Below are positions 36,088 through 48,300 of a stretch of 64,000 bases of DNA, in pieces. Each line of letters begins with the position of its first letter. Position 1 is the first letter of the stretch. The stretch is from assembly GCF_002078875.1 (NCBI RefSeq), contig NC_034411.1:30770260-30834259 (forward strand). Reading direction: 5' to 3'. The translations under genes and the position numbers were made by a program. This DNA is from Numida meleagris. Its lineage: Eukaryota > Chordata > Aves > Galliformes > Numididae. The notes beneath the pieces were generated by a model. That model did not search any database. It was not told the DNA's origin and worked only from the letters and a program-made list of their open reading frames with translations.

Positions 36088-36142
36088 AATAATGAACTGA
36101 AGGCTTGGTGCAACGTTCATTATTCCCTGTTCATTATTCCCT
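36088..36142. repeat. Small tandem and inverted repeat cluster
   Basis: GTTCATTATTCCCT occurs twice in tandem (36115-36128 and 36129-36142). AATAATGAAC (36088-36097) is the exact reverse complement of the first ten bases of each copy, so a 10-bp stem with a 17-nt loop can form. Confidence 0.9.
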
Positions 36143-36199
36143 TCTTTTATTCACACTTGAGGGGGGAGGGATCACTTTTGCAGGCTGTTGGGGTTTGGA

Positions 36200-36248
36200 G
36201 ATTTTTGTTTGTTTGGTTGGTTTTTGTTTTGTTTGGTTTGTTTTGTTC
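36200..36248 (+). repeat. GTTT-rich low-complexity tract
   Basis: Irregular GTTT and GGTTT units over about 50 bases. Confidence 0.8.
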
Positions 36249-38924
36249 TTACAATCCGTAGTTTCATTTGAATTATTTGAGCTATTTTTATCTAACAATA
36301 AAATGTGATATTTCTAAGTATTAACTACCTGTAAGGACAATCCTGTGAATCTGTCTTACTCCTTACAGCTGGGTGGCTCCAGAGCAGTTCTGAGAATTTG
36401 TAGCATATGATACACATACTTGGCTAACAAGCCATTTTGAAGAGCTCACTAAATTTCCTCATTTAAAATCTTAGATGATCAGTTGTTGTACTGGAACAAA
36501 TTTATTCCTCTTTTGATCACTCGGCATCAACTTACATGCTATCATAAAAATTCTAGACATTTTGCAACATACTCATCACCAGATTGAGAATGTTTCCCAG
36601 TTTTTCAAGGGGGAAGGGAGGCAGGCTGCTGGACGAAGTGAACACTGACCTGCAGTGACCCCTTCTGGAAAGCACCAAAAATGTACCATTGGAAACAAAC
36701 CTGCGCTGGTCTGGGGGGCCCATGTGGGAACTACGTGACCTAATAGCTTTTTCCATCTCAATTTCTATGACTTTTAATGTTGTTTCACTGGAACAGCCTC
36801 AGCCTACATAAGATATTTGCACAAGTAAAGCTCTGGAGCAGATATACATCTATTAGCATTCAATGGACCAAAAAATGCCCAAAGGACCAGAAAAGCTGTC
36901 TTGTTGCTGGAAGCCGAAAGTAGTAATGTGTTATAGTAAATAAGAAAAAAAAGCAAAACAGATTCCATTTTCCAAGCAATAGCAAAAAGCAGAACACAAG
37001 TTTGTATGAAAAGAAAAATTATGTCTTACAGAACATCTACAGTGTCTAATCCCAAAGCAGTTCAAATAAGGGAATACCATTTCTCTGAGAACAGAGCCGT
37101 AAAATCTTTAGAGGCCATAATCAATTAGGACACACATTTCTCATCTAAAATATGCTACTTCTTTGCTTCTGCCCAGCTCCCTCACTTGTGAGCACAGGTT
37201 TCATTTTAATTCAAAAGGAAAAGCATTCATTCTTTAACGGTCGGTGACATCCCATTCCATTCCTCAGAAATGTCCGCTTCAATCTAAACTGGACCACCTC
37301 TGCAGTGCTGACAAAACACAGACCACGGCTGAAATTACTTGCAGAAAGTAAGTAATTTTCTTTTCTTTTGTACACGGACATAGTATTCTGGATTATTTTT
37401 TATTGTATTCCCGAATACAGGGGCTTGATGAAATAAACACATTCAGAAATTATCTGTAAGAAATCAGAAATATGTCAAATTTCCAAACTTGGAAGGAGAT
37501 GATGGGCTTCAACCCAAGTTGGCACAAACTTTATTTGTCTCCTTTGGACAAAATGGTCTGTATTGCTGATGGTTCTAGAAAATACTCGGAAGGCAAAGAA
37601 AATTTCTTGGGGATAGAGAAGATTCACTCTACCAAAAAAACCCAACCGTTTAATAAAGCAACTATTTTCCTTCTTTGCATTAAATTATGTGTCACTTAAA
37701 TTACTATTAGGGACAGCACTTGTCTGAAAGCAAGAGAAGCAAGCGGGATATCTAATGTTATTTGAACTATCACCATGTTTGTTGCCTCTCCCAGACCAAA
37801 ACCCACAGTGCTGCTTAAACATCATCAGTGAAAGTCAAATGATGTGGTGAAGCTCTTGAACAGCACCCAGCCCTCTCTGTCTTCTTATCTTTACCATAGT
37901 GAGCCAGCACTGGGCACGTACCAACTATTTTCTATCCCATTGAAACAGTCAGCCCTTTAGTTTTCTCCTTCACATGAGACAAATAGAGGAAACTGGGTTT
38001 AATTTAAGACACTGAATAAACTCTCCTGTCAGGTTGTTACAGTCAAACTCCTTCCCCTAGGATAAAATTCTCTATATAAAGAAAATCATAAAAATGTGAC
38101 ATTTCGACATCACAGTGTTTAGCAATGTTCCTTTTCCTCATAAGGAAATTATCCTCAGACTGGATGGCAGTAAATATTTTGTTTGGCTCTTATTTCTAAG
38201 CTTTTGGACAAGCTGAAAATCACTCTGCTTCTAGAGAACATTATATAGCATAATGCAGCAAGAGAAGAATAGTTATCTTCCGGTTAGCATTCTTACTCAA
38301 TTCATTCTCTGAATAGCTGGGATGACCCTGTTTTCATTGCTTGGCACGGAACACAGTGAGTCTGGTCAGAAGTCCTGCCTTCATTCCGATTTCTTTGGAA
38401 AAGTGCTGGAGTTGAGTACTTAGAACTGCCATGGAAAGAGATCTCCATTAATTTTCTGGTCTGGTAACACATTCTACAAGCTAACAGGAGATGATACCAC
38501 CTGAAGAGCCTGCCCAGTTTTATCAAGGAGCAGAAAAATAGAAAGTGTAGTCCCTTGAGAGGCATTTCCTTTCAAACCGGATTGTAACAAGAAGCAAGTG
38601 TAACAAAAGAAAGAAGACCTCCTGAGATGGGATGATCACAGTTTATTTCACATTTTGTTGTATGCTACATTTAGGTCACAATTTATATTTTACATCCCAT
38701 TCTAGCTAGAAACTCAGAAAAATGTACAGAATGTTTTGCATAAGCACTGTAGACCACTGGTACAAGCAAATGCATCAACACACATTTATTTTCAGCAAAC
38801 AAGCATTTAAGAAAACCCGCTGAATGAACTTTGCAATCGGTTATAGATCAACTGAAGGGTGAGGAGAGACTCAAAACAGCACCAACCCTCCTCTTCCCAC
38901 TACTCTTTCCCCTCAGGTGATAAG

Positions 38925-39260
38925 GGGGGGAAAGAGCCGCGCCTCAACATGGCGCCCCAGAGCCCGCCTTCTCGCCGGCGGAAGCGGGAGTGACGCAGTG
39001 AGGGCGACAACAAGATGGCGGTAGCCAGCCTGCTGCATGGCGCGTTCAGGCGGCTGTTTGCCGGGTTCTGGGGAAGCGGCTGGGTTTCGCCACCGGCTAG
39101 AGCCCTCCGGGAGGGTGAGTGCAGGAGTGGCTCTCGGCGAAGGGCCGCTTGGGAGCCGGAGCGGTGCCCCGGTATCGTTCTGTTCAGCCCCGGCTCCCGG
39201 GCTGCCCCTCTCCCCGGTCTCTCACCACGATGGAACATCGCCCCGTTCCACCACCACTCC
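38925..39260. promoter_or_regulatory. MRPS18A: CpG-island promoter of MRPS18A
   Basis: This is the densest CpG-rich stretch in the window and it covers the 5' flank, exon 1 and the start of intron 1. Motifs seen are AACATGGCGCC near 38944 and CAAGATGGCGGT at 39011-39022 (YY1-like, the second overlapping the start codon), and GCGGAAGCGGGAG near 38978 (ETS/GABP-like GGAA core). YY1 and GABP sites are common in promoters of nuclear genes for mitochondrial proteins. There is no TATA box. The transcription start is probably between about 38950 and 39010 but cannot be fixed from sequence. No divergent partner gene was recognised. Confidence 0.8.
39015..39114 (+). CDS. MRPS18A: MRPS18A coding exon 1
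   Basis: Starts at ATG in a YY1-like context and ends before GTGAGT. It encodes the import signal [20 protein letters not shown] and onwards to residue 33, and leaves one base of the next codon (phase 1). Confidence 0.93.
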
Positions 39261-39284
39261 ACCACCTAGTGCTTTTTTCTTTTT

Positions 39285-39344
<60 letters not shown>

Positions 39345-42300
39345 GCGAAGTGAGTCTCATTTTGTTTTCTTGTCTCTTTCTCCGTTGTTTTTGTTTTGTG
39401 TAGTTGTGGAGGTGACTGAAGGCAACACGACCATAGTAAGTGTCTCCCTACTTCTTTCCCAGTAGCAGCTCATGCTGTTAATTCTTTCTGCAGAGGGGAA
39501 TAAGCCTGTTGACTCCAAAAGGGGAGGGTGAAAGGGTCGGCTTTCTGTCCTAAAGACATCGCAGCCTGTGAAGGCCAAACAAAGGAAGGAGTATGTTACA
39601 AGTGTAGTTAAGCCTGTTGGCCACGGAAATGGTTTGGCCACAGAAAGCCTAGGTCGTTACCCTGCTGCTTGTAAGGTGATGGAGGGCTCCGGTCAGAGCT
39701 ACCCAGACCCGTTGTGTGGTAATACCCAATAAAGTTGGGAGCTCTGACACTTGACATCATCTCAGCCCCATGGTTAGCGCCAGCAGGCATGGTGAAAGTT
39801 TACCCAAGTGCAGAGTTGTTCAGTGCCAGATGTATGACATATGCGTCGCTTGCCTTTGATCTGCGTTGTGTTTGTTAGTCACAGCATGTGCCGTAGGGGC
39901 TGCTGGTGATGTTGAGGTTGCCTTTCGTAATGTGTTCAGTGAGAAAAAAAATCAGTGGAAGAAGTGTCAAAGAAAGACCCTAGGTACTCAAAGAATATTG
40001 CTTCTGAAAATAAACAAGTTTTGAGGTATCTGATAAAAAAGAGCATCTTCTCAGCTGTAATTTAAGAAGGAAACTGCCAAAGCAGTAGAATTAGCATTTT
40101 GCTTGGTTAATACCATCTGATCTGTTGTGCAGAGAAATATTGGTGTTTAGAAAAAGCTCTGAAATGAATAGAGATGGGGAGCAAAATTTCATTATTCTGC
40201 TCATATTATGTATGCAGGTAACTATCTTTGTCTTGAAGACAGGTAGCACAGATATTTTGAAGTTTTTAAATATCATTGGGAGAGTAGTGCAGAAATTGTA
40301 TATAAATAAATAAGGATTGAAAGGACTTTGTATTTTTTTTCCTTGCTTAAGAAATGGGCAAAAACTGACTGTTTATACATTTAAAAGTTTCCTTTGTGTC
40401 ATGTTTGGATTTGTGGACACTGTTGAAACTTGAATGGAGTAGATTACTTAAATTTTAGATGTTTAACTTTTTACACTAACAGAGTACTCTAGAAAAAAAA
40501 AGTCTCAACTTCCTACCCCTTTGTAGCATCACAGGGAAGATCTGGGTGCTTCTGCTGCATATCTTAGCATCAGCATATGATCCATCCATACTCATGGATG
40601 AGAAAATCCTGTAACAAATGATGTAAATTGACCAACTAAAGGGCTGATGCATTTCTCAGTATGTCCTCTGGTCACTCCATTTGTCCTATGAACTCAGTGT
40701 CAGACTTCTCTGAATCCATCTGGGTTCTCATCTTCCTATGTACTCTTGTCTTTAATCAGTATCGAAGGAAGTGTTGGACATGAGTCAGATGAATGAATCC
40801 TAGAGGAATTCAGAATTAATCAGTGTACTGAGAATGTCAAGCCTTTGTATTCACTCGTAATTCTGTAACATAAGAATAATAACTCAGTGAGTTAACAATA
40901 TGATGGCCCTCGGTTATTGGTCAATAATTACTCAAACCTGTATGTTGAAATTGATGTCAAGAAGAATTGACATAGCATTCTGATTTTTTTCATTCAGTTT
41001 CAAGATGAAGTTACAGTCAAAGTACAGTCTGAAGCGAGGCTGGCAAGAATCAACAAGACTCTGGGGGAATCAGACACACTGGGTTCCCCAGAAATAATTT
41101 TACCAACAAATAGAAAAGTAGATACTGACCCGTATTTTATATTAATAATTATTCTTTTTAATGTAAAACTTTCTGTTGAAACTGTGGGAGAGGGAATCTT
41201 AGGTAAATACTGAGAGTATTCCCTCTTTTTGAGGTATGGAGATGCTTCAGCCACAAATAACCTACCCACTTGCCATCGCTAGACAAGAAAGAAGCATGGT
41301 GTAAGATGGTCCTGGAATTTTAGATGGATATCAGAGTCCCGCACATACTTAGAGAAAATGTCATGTTTTTTTCTTCCCAGGTTTTCAGACTCAGAACCCA
41401 ACAATTCAAAATAAATCAGCTTTTTTTTTTCTTTTCTTAAAAGCAACATTGTGTTCATCCACAGTGTGGGAGACTTTATTAGATACTTGGAATTTCTTTT
41501 TAAACTCTCTGTTTCTTGAACCTATTTGACCCTAGCAGTTGGTGTTCCATATATGGTTTTAATCTTGACCAGAAATTTTCTTCTTCCAGAACATTTTGAA
41601 GAAAAACTGTCTTCGTTTTTTGTTTTTTTTCTGACCATTCAGCTGCAAGTTGAGAGCTCTTGCTTCTATTCATAAGGCCTCAAAAAAAGACAAATGCACA
41701 TTTATATAGACATCATATTCCTAACATATCTACATTTAGAAAACAAATTTCTCAAGTTCCTCCCACACACGCCTTCTTGATTTCTTCGGATGTTACTTTT
41801 GAGAAAATTTGTGTGTTAAATGTCACCATTCTGCAGTGACAGAGGAAAAGACTGTAAAATAGTCTCCCAAAGGAATTGTTCAGGGAATTAAAATAGAAAA
41901 AAATATTAGTGTAATTTAAAAAATAATTTAAAAAAAAAAAAGAAGAAGAAAAAAGCACACAGCGGACATCTTCCAACAGTCCTTTCTTAAGTCCGATTTT
42001 TTTTCCTCATAATTTTCCCTGTTGTTTGGTTTATAATCTAGCAAGCCTATGCGTGTTTTGGCCCACAGCATGCATGTGCTACTCTGTGATACTCTCATAT
42101 TCCCAGCAGAAATATTTAACGCTTTTGGCTAACAGATTGCTACAATTACAAGGCATAGTGGTTCAAAGGAATACCACAATAAATGGTATTCAAGCAAGAA
42201 TGAGAACTTCACATTAAGTGTGTACTAGTTTAGATTTAAGTAAAATATATACAAGAATTTACCAAATGATTTTCTGTGCCCCTTGGATTTCTTTTATCCC

Positions 42301-45300
42301 TATTGTCTTTGCATACACAAAGTGCTAGGTTTATCTATATATGAGTGAGTTGTATAACACAAATCCTGTCCCCCTTATATCTGTGGAATACTGATCAGCA
42401 TGTTGTGGACTTGATGAAAGATACTTCTCAAGAGGAGGAGTATCAGAGGAAGTTTGGCGTCTGCACTATGTAATCTTCGCTTGTTCATTGTATCCTTTGA
42501 ATTGTTTCTTAGATCGAAGGGAAAATTACAGAGGATCCTGAAACACCAACACCTCCTAACCCCTCTGGCCAGTGTCCTATCTGTCGCTGGAACCTGAAGC
42601 ATAAGTATGATTATGTGGTAAGTTTAATGAAGTAGCGTTCCCCACAGGTGGTTAAAATTTGCTCTCAGATGTATTGTAGTGCACAACCTGCCCCTTTCTT
42701 CTTTTGCTTTTTTTTCTTCTTTTGCTGAGTGTAGTAAAAATAGGCAATTCCATCTCTGCTTCCCTTGAGTGTAACAAGAATAACTTCCTACATAGTAATT
42801 GCTTGCCTTAGCTGATCATATTCCTTGAGAAAAAAAAGGATTTCCTCATATCAAGTAGGAGGTTTGGAATGGCACATGCCCATTACTGCTGACCATCTGA
42901 TCTGAGAGGCTGCATTTCTAACGTGCTTAGCTGCCGTTCAGCATTGTGCTTCTAGGTGAGTGGAACTGGAAGGCAAAAAAAGAAAAAAAAGAAAAAAAAA
43001 AAAAGCTGTCTGTCAGATTCAAGCCTGTTGTAATTCCAGAGAGGCCAAAAAACTTGATTAAATCAGTTGTGTATTCGAGCACCGTTTTTTCATTTTGGGT
43101 CATTGTCCACTAAGGTAGTAACTATTCTCTATGCTGTTTAAAGCTCTTGATGGATATGAGGTAGAGCACACATGCTTATTTCCCTTTCCCCTTTGCAACA
43201 GAAAAAACAGATTTTGATTGATGTCTTTTGCAGGAAATGTAATGAGAGTATTAATAACACTAAACGTGGAAGATGGCAGGGAAATTATGTAACTCTTTAA
43301 AGCAAAAGCACCATAGAATAGAGAGTGTGATGTAGAAGATGCATAATGTAGCCTCACCAGAGGTCGTTCAAACACAGAGTTCATAAAAGGACTAAGTGCC
43401 CCCACCATGCTAAAATCCCAGTGCTGGAATCAGAAAAGAAAACCAGACAAGAACATACTGTTACTAAGATAAGGTAACAGAGAAGTCAGAACAAGTTAAT
43501 GCTAATAGGATTAGGGTGACAGAGATAGAAGTACATCTGGAGGAAAATAAATGCTTGTGAGAAAGGAAGACCATTAATGTGAGGGGAACTGAAAGCCCTG
43601 TTGGCTGCAGAATGACTGACCTGTTCACATGCAGTCCTAGTGTGTGCAGAAATGAAAAATTGTTGGGTAGGTACTAATGACAATCTTGCAAATGACTACT
43701 GCAAATCAACAGGGAATAAAATGAACAGATACGGACTTAAGCAATAGAAGTAACTTAAGCATTAAATTAGCTACAGGGCAGTAGGCCTGGCTTGCACGTA
43801 GCCCCAAGATCTTAGGGGAGTTAACTAACAAATATTTTGCTTGGCTTTGGAAGGATTTTTTTTAACATATGGAAAAATCCTAAGGAATCACCAAATGCTC
43901 TGATCTGAGTGCAATCCATGATTCCAACTCGGGTTCTATGCAGTATTAAACAATGGAATAAATGGGGGGCATAGTGTTTAGCATTCTTTGTTCTGGTTTC
44001 TGAGAAATCTGGGTAAGCTAAAATATGCTGAATTTGCGGGTGAGAATAAGTAAGGAGAAATGGTAGATACCGTTAACGTTTGGAAAGTACTGCAAGAACA
44101 GATCTGATTTGTTTTGTGTTGCCGTGTTTGAATGCAGGGATTTCTTGCAAGACACACTTCATCATGATTGCTGAACTTAACTGTGTTTGAAGTAAACTTG
44201 TCAGATTGAATAATAGTTTTCAAAGTGTAATTTAGTGTTACTTGCATGTAAATGTAAGGAGTCAGCAGTATCATTAACTAGCTAGCTCTACAGATTTCTA
44301 GAAAGCATTCCATGAGTCTCACATTAGGAACTCCAGAGAAGCTATAAACTGATTCTTAGGATTGAAATGAACTGTTGCAGAGGATTGAATCTTGGAAATT
44401 AATACGAAGACGTTTTCTACTGCTGTCTGCAGTAGTAGACTCAGTTGCTCAAAGAGATCAGAGCCACTGAGAACCAAAGCATTGGTTTTAGATAATGCAG
44501 TGCTGTAGGGCCTGTGTTCCAGGATTAGAAGTAGACTGCTAGCCAAATGTTATCTGAGTTTTTACTGTAAGCTAAGATTATGCATTTCTTCCATATTGAA
44601 GTTCAGTTTGATTCTTAGATCCTGGTTTCTACTGGTCAGCACTGAGGCAAGAGAAAACCAAATATGAGGAGAGAACCTGCAGCCAGAGTATTTAAAATCA
44701 TTGTTGAGATTGTTCCCAATAATTGAGGAATCCAAGACATGTGTCCATCCTGGCTGTTGTATGGTTTCTGAATGCATATGTTTCTGGGTATATGCATCTA
44801 GTACTCCTGCTGCAGAGCAGAGGAGAATCTGGACAAAAAGCTGAAGATAGTAGCGTGAACTAGCATATCCGAGTTGTAGCATGTTCCTGCCTCAGTATTT
44901 AGAACTATTCCTCCACAAGGCTGATGAGAACTAGGAAAGTTTCAGTTCTGGAGTAGACCACCTCTTCTGCTTGAATAAGTTTGTTATATGTTTGAATGCC
45001 AGTTGAGAATTTACGGGCTTTTAAATGTTAAGGTGAATAAAACCTCCCTTTGCTGCACAAAAGCTCTCTGCTATTTTTCTTTGCTACGGCAGTGATGACT
45101 AGCAGAATCTTGAAGTGCTCAAACAATAAAGGGCAGACACATTACTGTGTGGGTAATTAAATAGTGGCACAATTTACTCGCTGGTGGTTGAATTATCCTA
45201 GAAGACAGTAAATTGAGAACAGCTATTTTTGTTAAAGACCCAGGCTAGTTTATAAAGCATAAACTATAACCTGTGTTTGGTAAGAGATTAGAATAGATGG

Positions 45301-48300
45301 ATCACAGTGGTTCTTTTGAGATTGATAAGCTGAGATCAGTCAGTTGCACAGAAGGGAAAGTGTGAGCTTTTTTGCTTGGGATGCTTGTAATTGGAATGAA
45401 TAAGGCACTATGAAAAGGGAAGTGTTGAATTAGCCCCTGAGGGAGCTGAGTAATATGACCTCATAGGACTTTCCTTTTGTGATGGGCAGCTAGCACAGTC
45501 TAAAGTAGTGGCATAATGAGTTACTTTAGCTGTCGGAGAACTGGGGGACCAATGTCTCCTAAGTTATTAATCAACCAAACAGGCATTGTGAGCACTCTCG
45601 GGTCATGATTCCAACTTGCCTCAGCTGCGGTGTGGAGGGCTGCAGTTGTCATTGCCAGTTCAGTCCTTAGTCTCTGCTGAGGCTCAGGATAAAGGAGCCC
45701 AAGGCACAAATTCCCACAGTTTGTGATCTGGGTATGTCTATCCACTAAAACTGAGAGTTGATTTTTTTTTTTTCTTTTTTAGCCATTGGAGATTTAAAAA
45801 AATAAAATTATGTTGATCATTGTCAGGCAACTGGGTTGGAATCTGCAGTCTTCTTACAAAATATCTAGAGGATGGTGTACACATCCCAGGAGTAAGAGTG
45901 AAAGGAGGAAGTATATTCTTGTGTAACTGGAAATAATGACTTGGCTGATACAACCCAGTAGTAATTTGGCTACACAGACAAATCTTATTGTGGTAAGTGA
46001 AGGTTTTAATGAATTGCATATAACTTGTCAAGGACCTTGCTTTTTAGATTGTCTGCAGATAGTAAAATGCAGAGATGCCTCTGTGAATTGATAGCAAGTT
46101 TATCCAGACCTTTTAGAGGTGAAGGCTAAACTTGTTTTTTTGCTTTTCCTCCTTATCCACTTCAACCGCCATTAGTCTGAGTTAGGCAGTAAATATGTCA
46201 TCTTGCTTTAGCAGCAATTAGAGGAAACTGAACTGCAAAATTTGCCTGTTAGCCCTAGATTAATTCAATCCAAGTTGTTTTCATCTAATGCTGGAGATTA
46301 CAGGGGTGGGAATCTGGGTCCAGCCTCATGGGAGCTGTCCAGTGATTAAAGCAAAGCCGTGGTTACAGGCTTGGCTGTCCATTAGCACAGAATGTGAATT
46401 TCATGGAACATGACGGCACCATGAGAACTTGCCAGACATTTTTTTCTTTGACTCTTCTACACACTTACACACTTCCCTCCACAGCTGCCCCATAAAGTTG
46501 GCTGTACCTGTCTGCTTTCTCCCAGTGGTAAGATGCATCTGTGTGATTACACTGGGAGAGGCAACTGATCTGTTAACTGTGGGAATCTTCAGAAATGGAC
46601 AAACCTTCTGTTGAGTATGCAGCATTTTAAGCCAAATGGCATGAGTGTGATTTGAAGCTGTGGCAGCTAGAACATAGGCGATTTCACTTGAAATTGACTG
46701 CCACGCAGAGCTGGTTGGCTGGTAACACTGTTGCTCAGAGATAATAACAAAGAATGGATTTTCTTGATTTTTTTTTTTCTGGAGGGAGAAAAAGCCCAAT
46801 CTCCCTTTACTTTTCACCTCCCCCCTTTGCATGGAAATATTAGATAACAACCCTGTGACTCCGTGAGGCGTGGTGGTAATATGAGAAAGCACTTGGACCA
46901 CACACACCCTTCACTAGAGCCTGTGGCCTCCTTAGGCTTTCATTGCAGCAAAGACTGGAGCAGCCTTAAACTTGCCATCATCTCCTTTTTCCCTCTTTCC
47001 CACTGAGTAATGCAGGCTAGTAGAAGAGCCTAGAAAGTTTTTTACTTCCTGGGCACTTGGAGCTGAACAGCCCTTTCTCTCTTAGAGAAGTGTTATGTTT
47101 GTGCTAAATGGCAAATTGAGGTGTTGGTGATTTGGAGAACTGGGTAGCTAAAGAAAATGGAAAAAGGGGGATGGAGTCTTGCTTCGGTTTCCTGGATCCA
47201 ATCCAGTGCATTTCAGGAGTGGCTGAAAGTCAGTGCCCTTGGACTGCTTGGCTGGCCCCTGCCCAGCCTCCACCAACGCAGCTGGCACCAACTGATCCCC
47301 TGGTTACTGTTCTCATTGGCAAGGCAGTGTACTGCTGGACCGAGGACACTTTTCTTCCCTTTTATTCACAGATGGCCTCTTGGGAGCTTCCTGCTCATTG
47401 CTCAGCTATGCTATTCCTGTTCTTATGATACAACATCGCTGTGGATGGTGGATGATAAGCCATTTTGTATTTACAAGTGTGTTTTTGAAGGAGATGGATC
47501 TGAAAATCAGCCTGATCGTGTTAATTGGTAGGAAGGGAGACGGGGAAGAGGGAAATTGTTTGTCGTGATCACAATAGTGAGGATGGGATTGGGGGAAAAT
47601 AAACCTCTGGGTTTTGACTGCAGCATTTGTATAACAGCATCTCATATTGCAGAACTGGTTATTGCTAGAAAGTTGTACTGAATTCCAGCAGCCCACTTCA
47701 GAGCTAAACTGGTCTCATGCAGTAGGGATGGATTTATAAATCCAAGATAGCTATAGTTTCTCAATGCTCATTTTTAGTCTACTTGTGATTGCTTGTCTTT
47801 GCAATGACAGTAAATGAAGCTTAGGAATGTTCCAGGGAGCTCTTTGTGAAGTAGAATAGATGTGGACTGGGAGAAGATCTGCCTCTAACAGGCAGAATTA
47901 GGGTCACCTGTCATGAAGAGCAACAAGTACTCTCTGTTCTCACCTGTTGCCATAAACTGATAGGAGTATCAAGTGCTGATATACCTGGTTTGAATTCCTA
48001 TCGTGTTGAAGTGTCTGTTGTCACGTCCCTTCCAGCCTGAGAGCCACCTCTGCGTGGTCCAGCTGCCTCAACTATGAAAATGTTTACAGTAATGGAGAAG
48101 TAAACTCTCAATTAGCAACAAGTCTGTGAACAGATAGCGAAAAACAAGTACAGAGGCCCCGGAAGCCCTTTCGGCCAACTTATGCAGACATCAGCTTGTC
48201 AAGGGGACCTGCCTACGTTGGTCTGAGGGTGTACTAGCAGTGGTGGTGCGTGTGGAAGTGAAGAGCTGGACTGCTTTATTGTGTACAGTTAATGGGACAC

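Larger units (their letters stand above)
36038..38924. other. Upstream flank of MRPS18A, no gene recognised
   Basis: AT-rich sequence between the solo LTR and the MRPS18A CpG island. It contains a perfect 14-bp tandem duplication at 36115-36142 with an inverted partner at 36088-36097, and a GTTT/GGTTT-rich patch at about 36200-36248. I see no exon and no divergent gene on the - strand next to the island. Confidence 0.55.

Noticed and set aside
38900..39265. 121-codon frame on the - strand across the MRPS18A island
   Set aside because: It is the antisense shadow of exon 1 and the CpG island. Arginine and glycine richness follows from CpG content.
46401..46907. 168-codon frame on the - strand in MRPS18A intron 3
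   Set aside because: Antisense to the intron and without any family signature.
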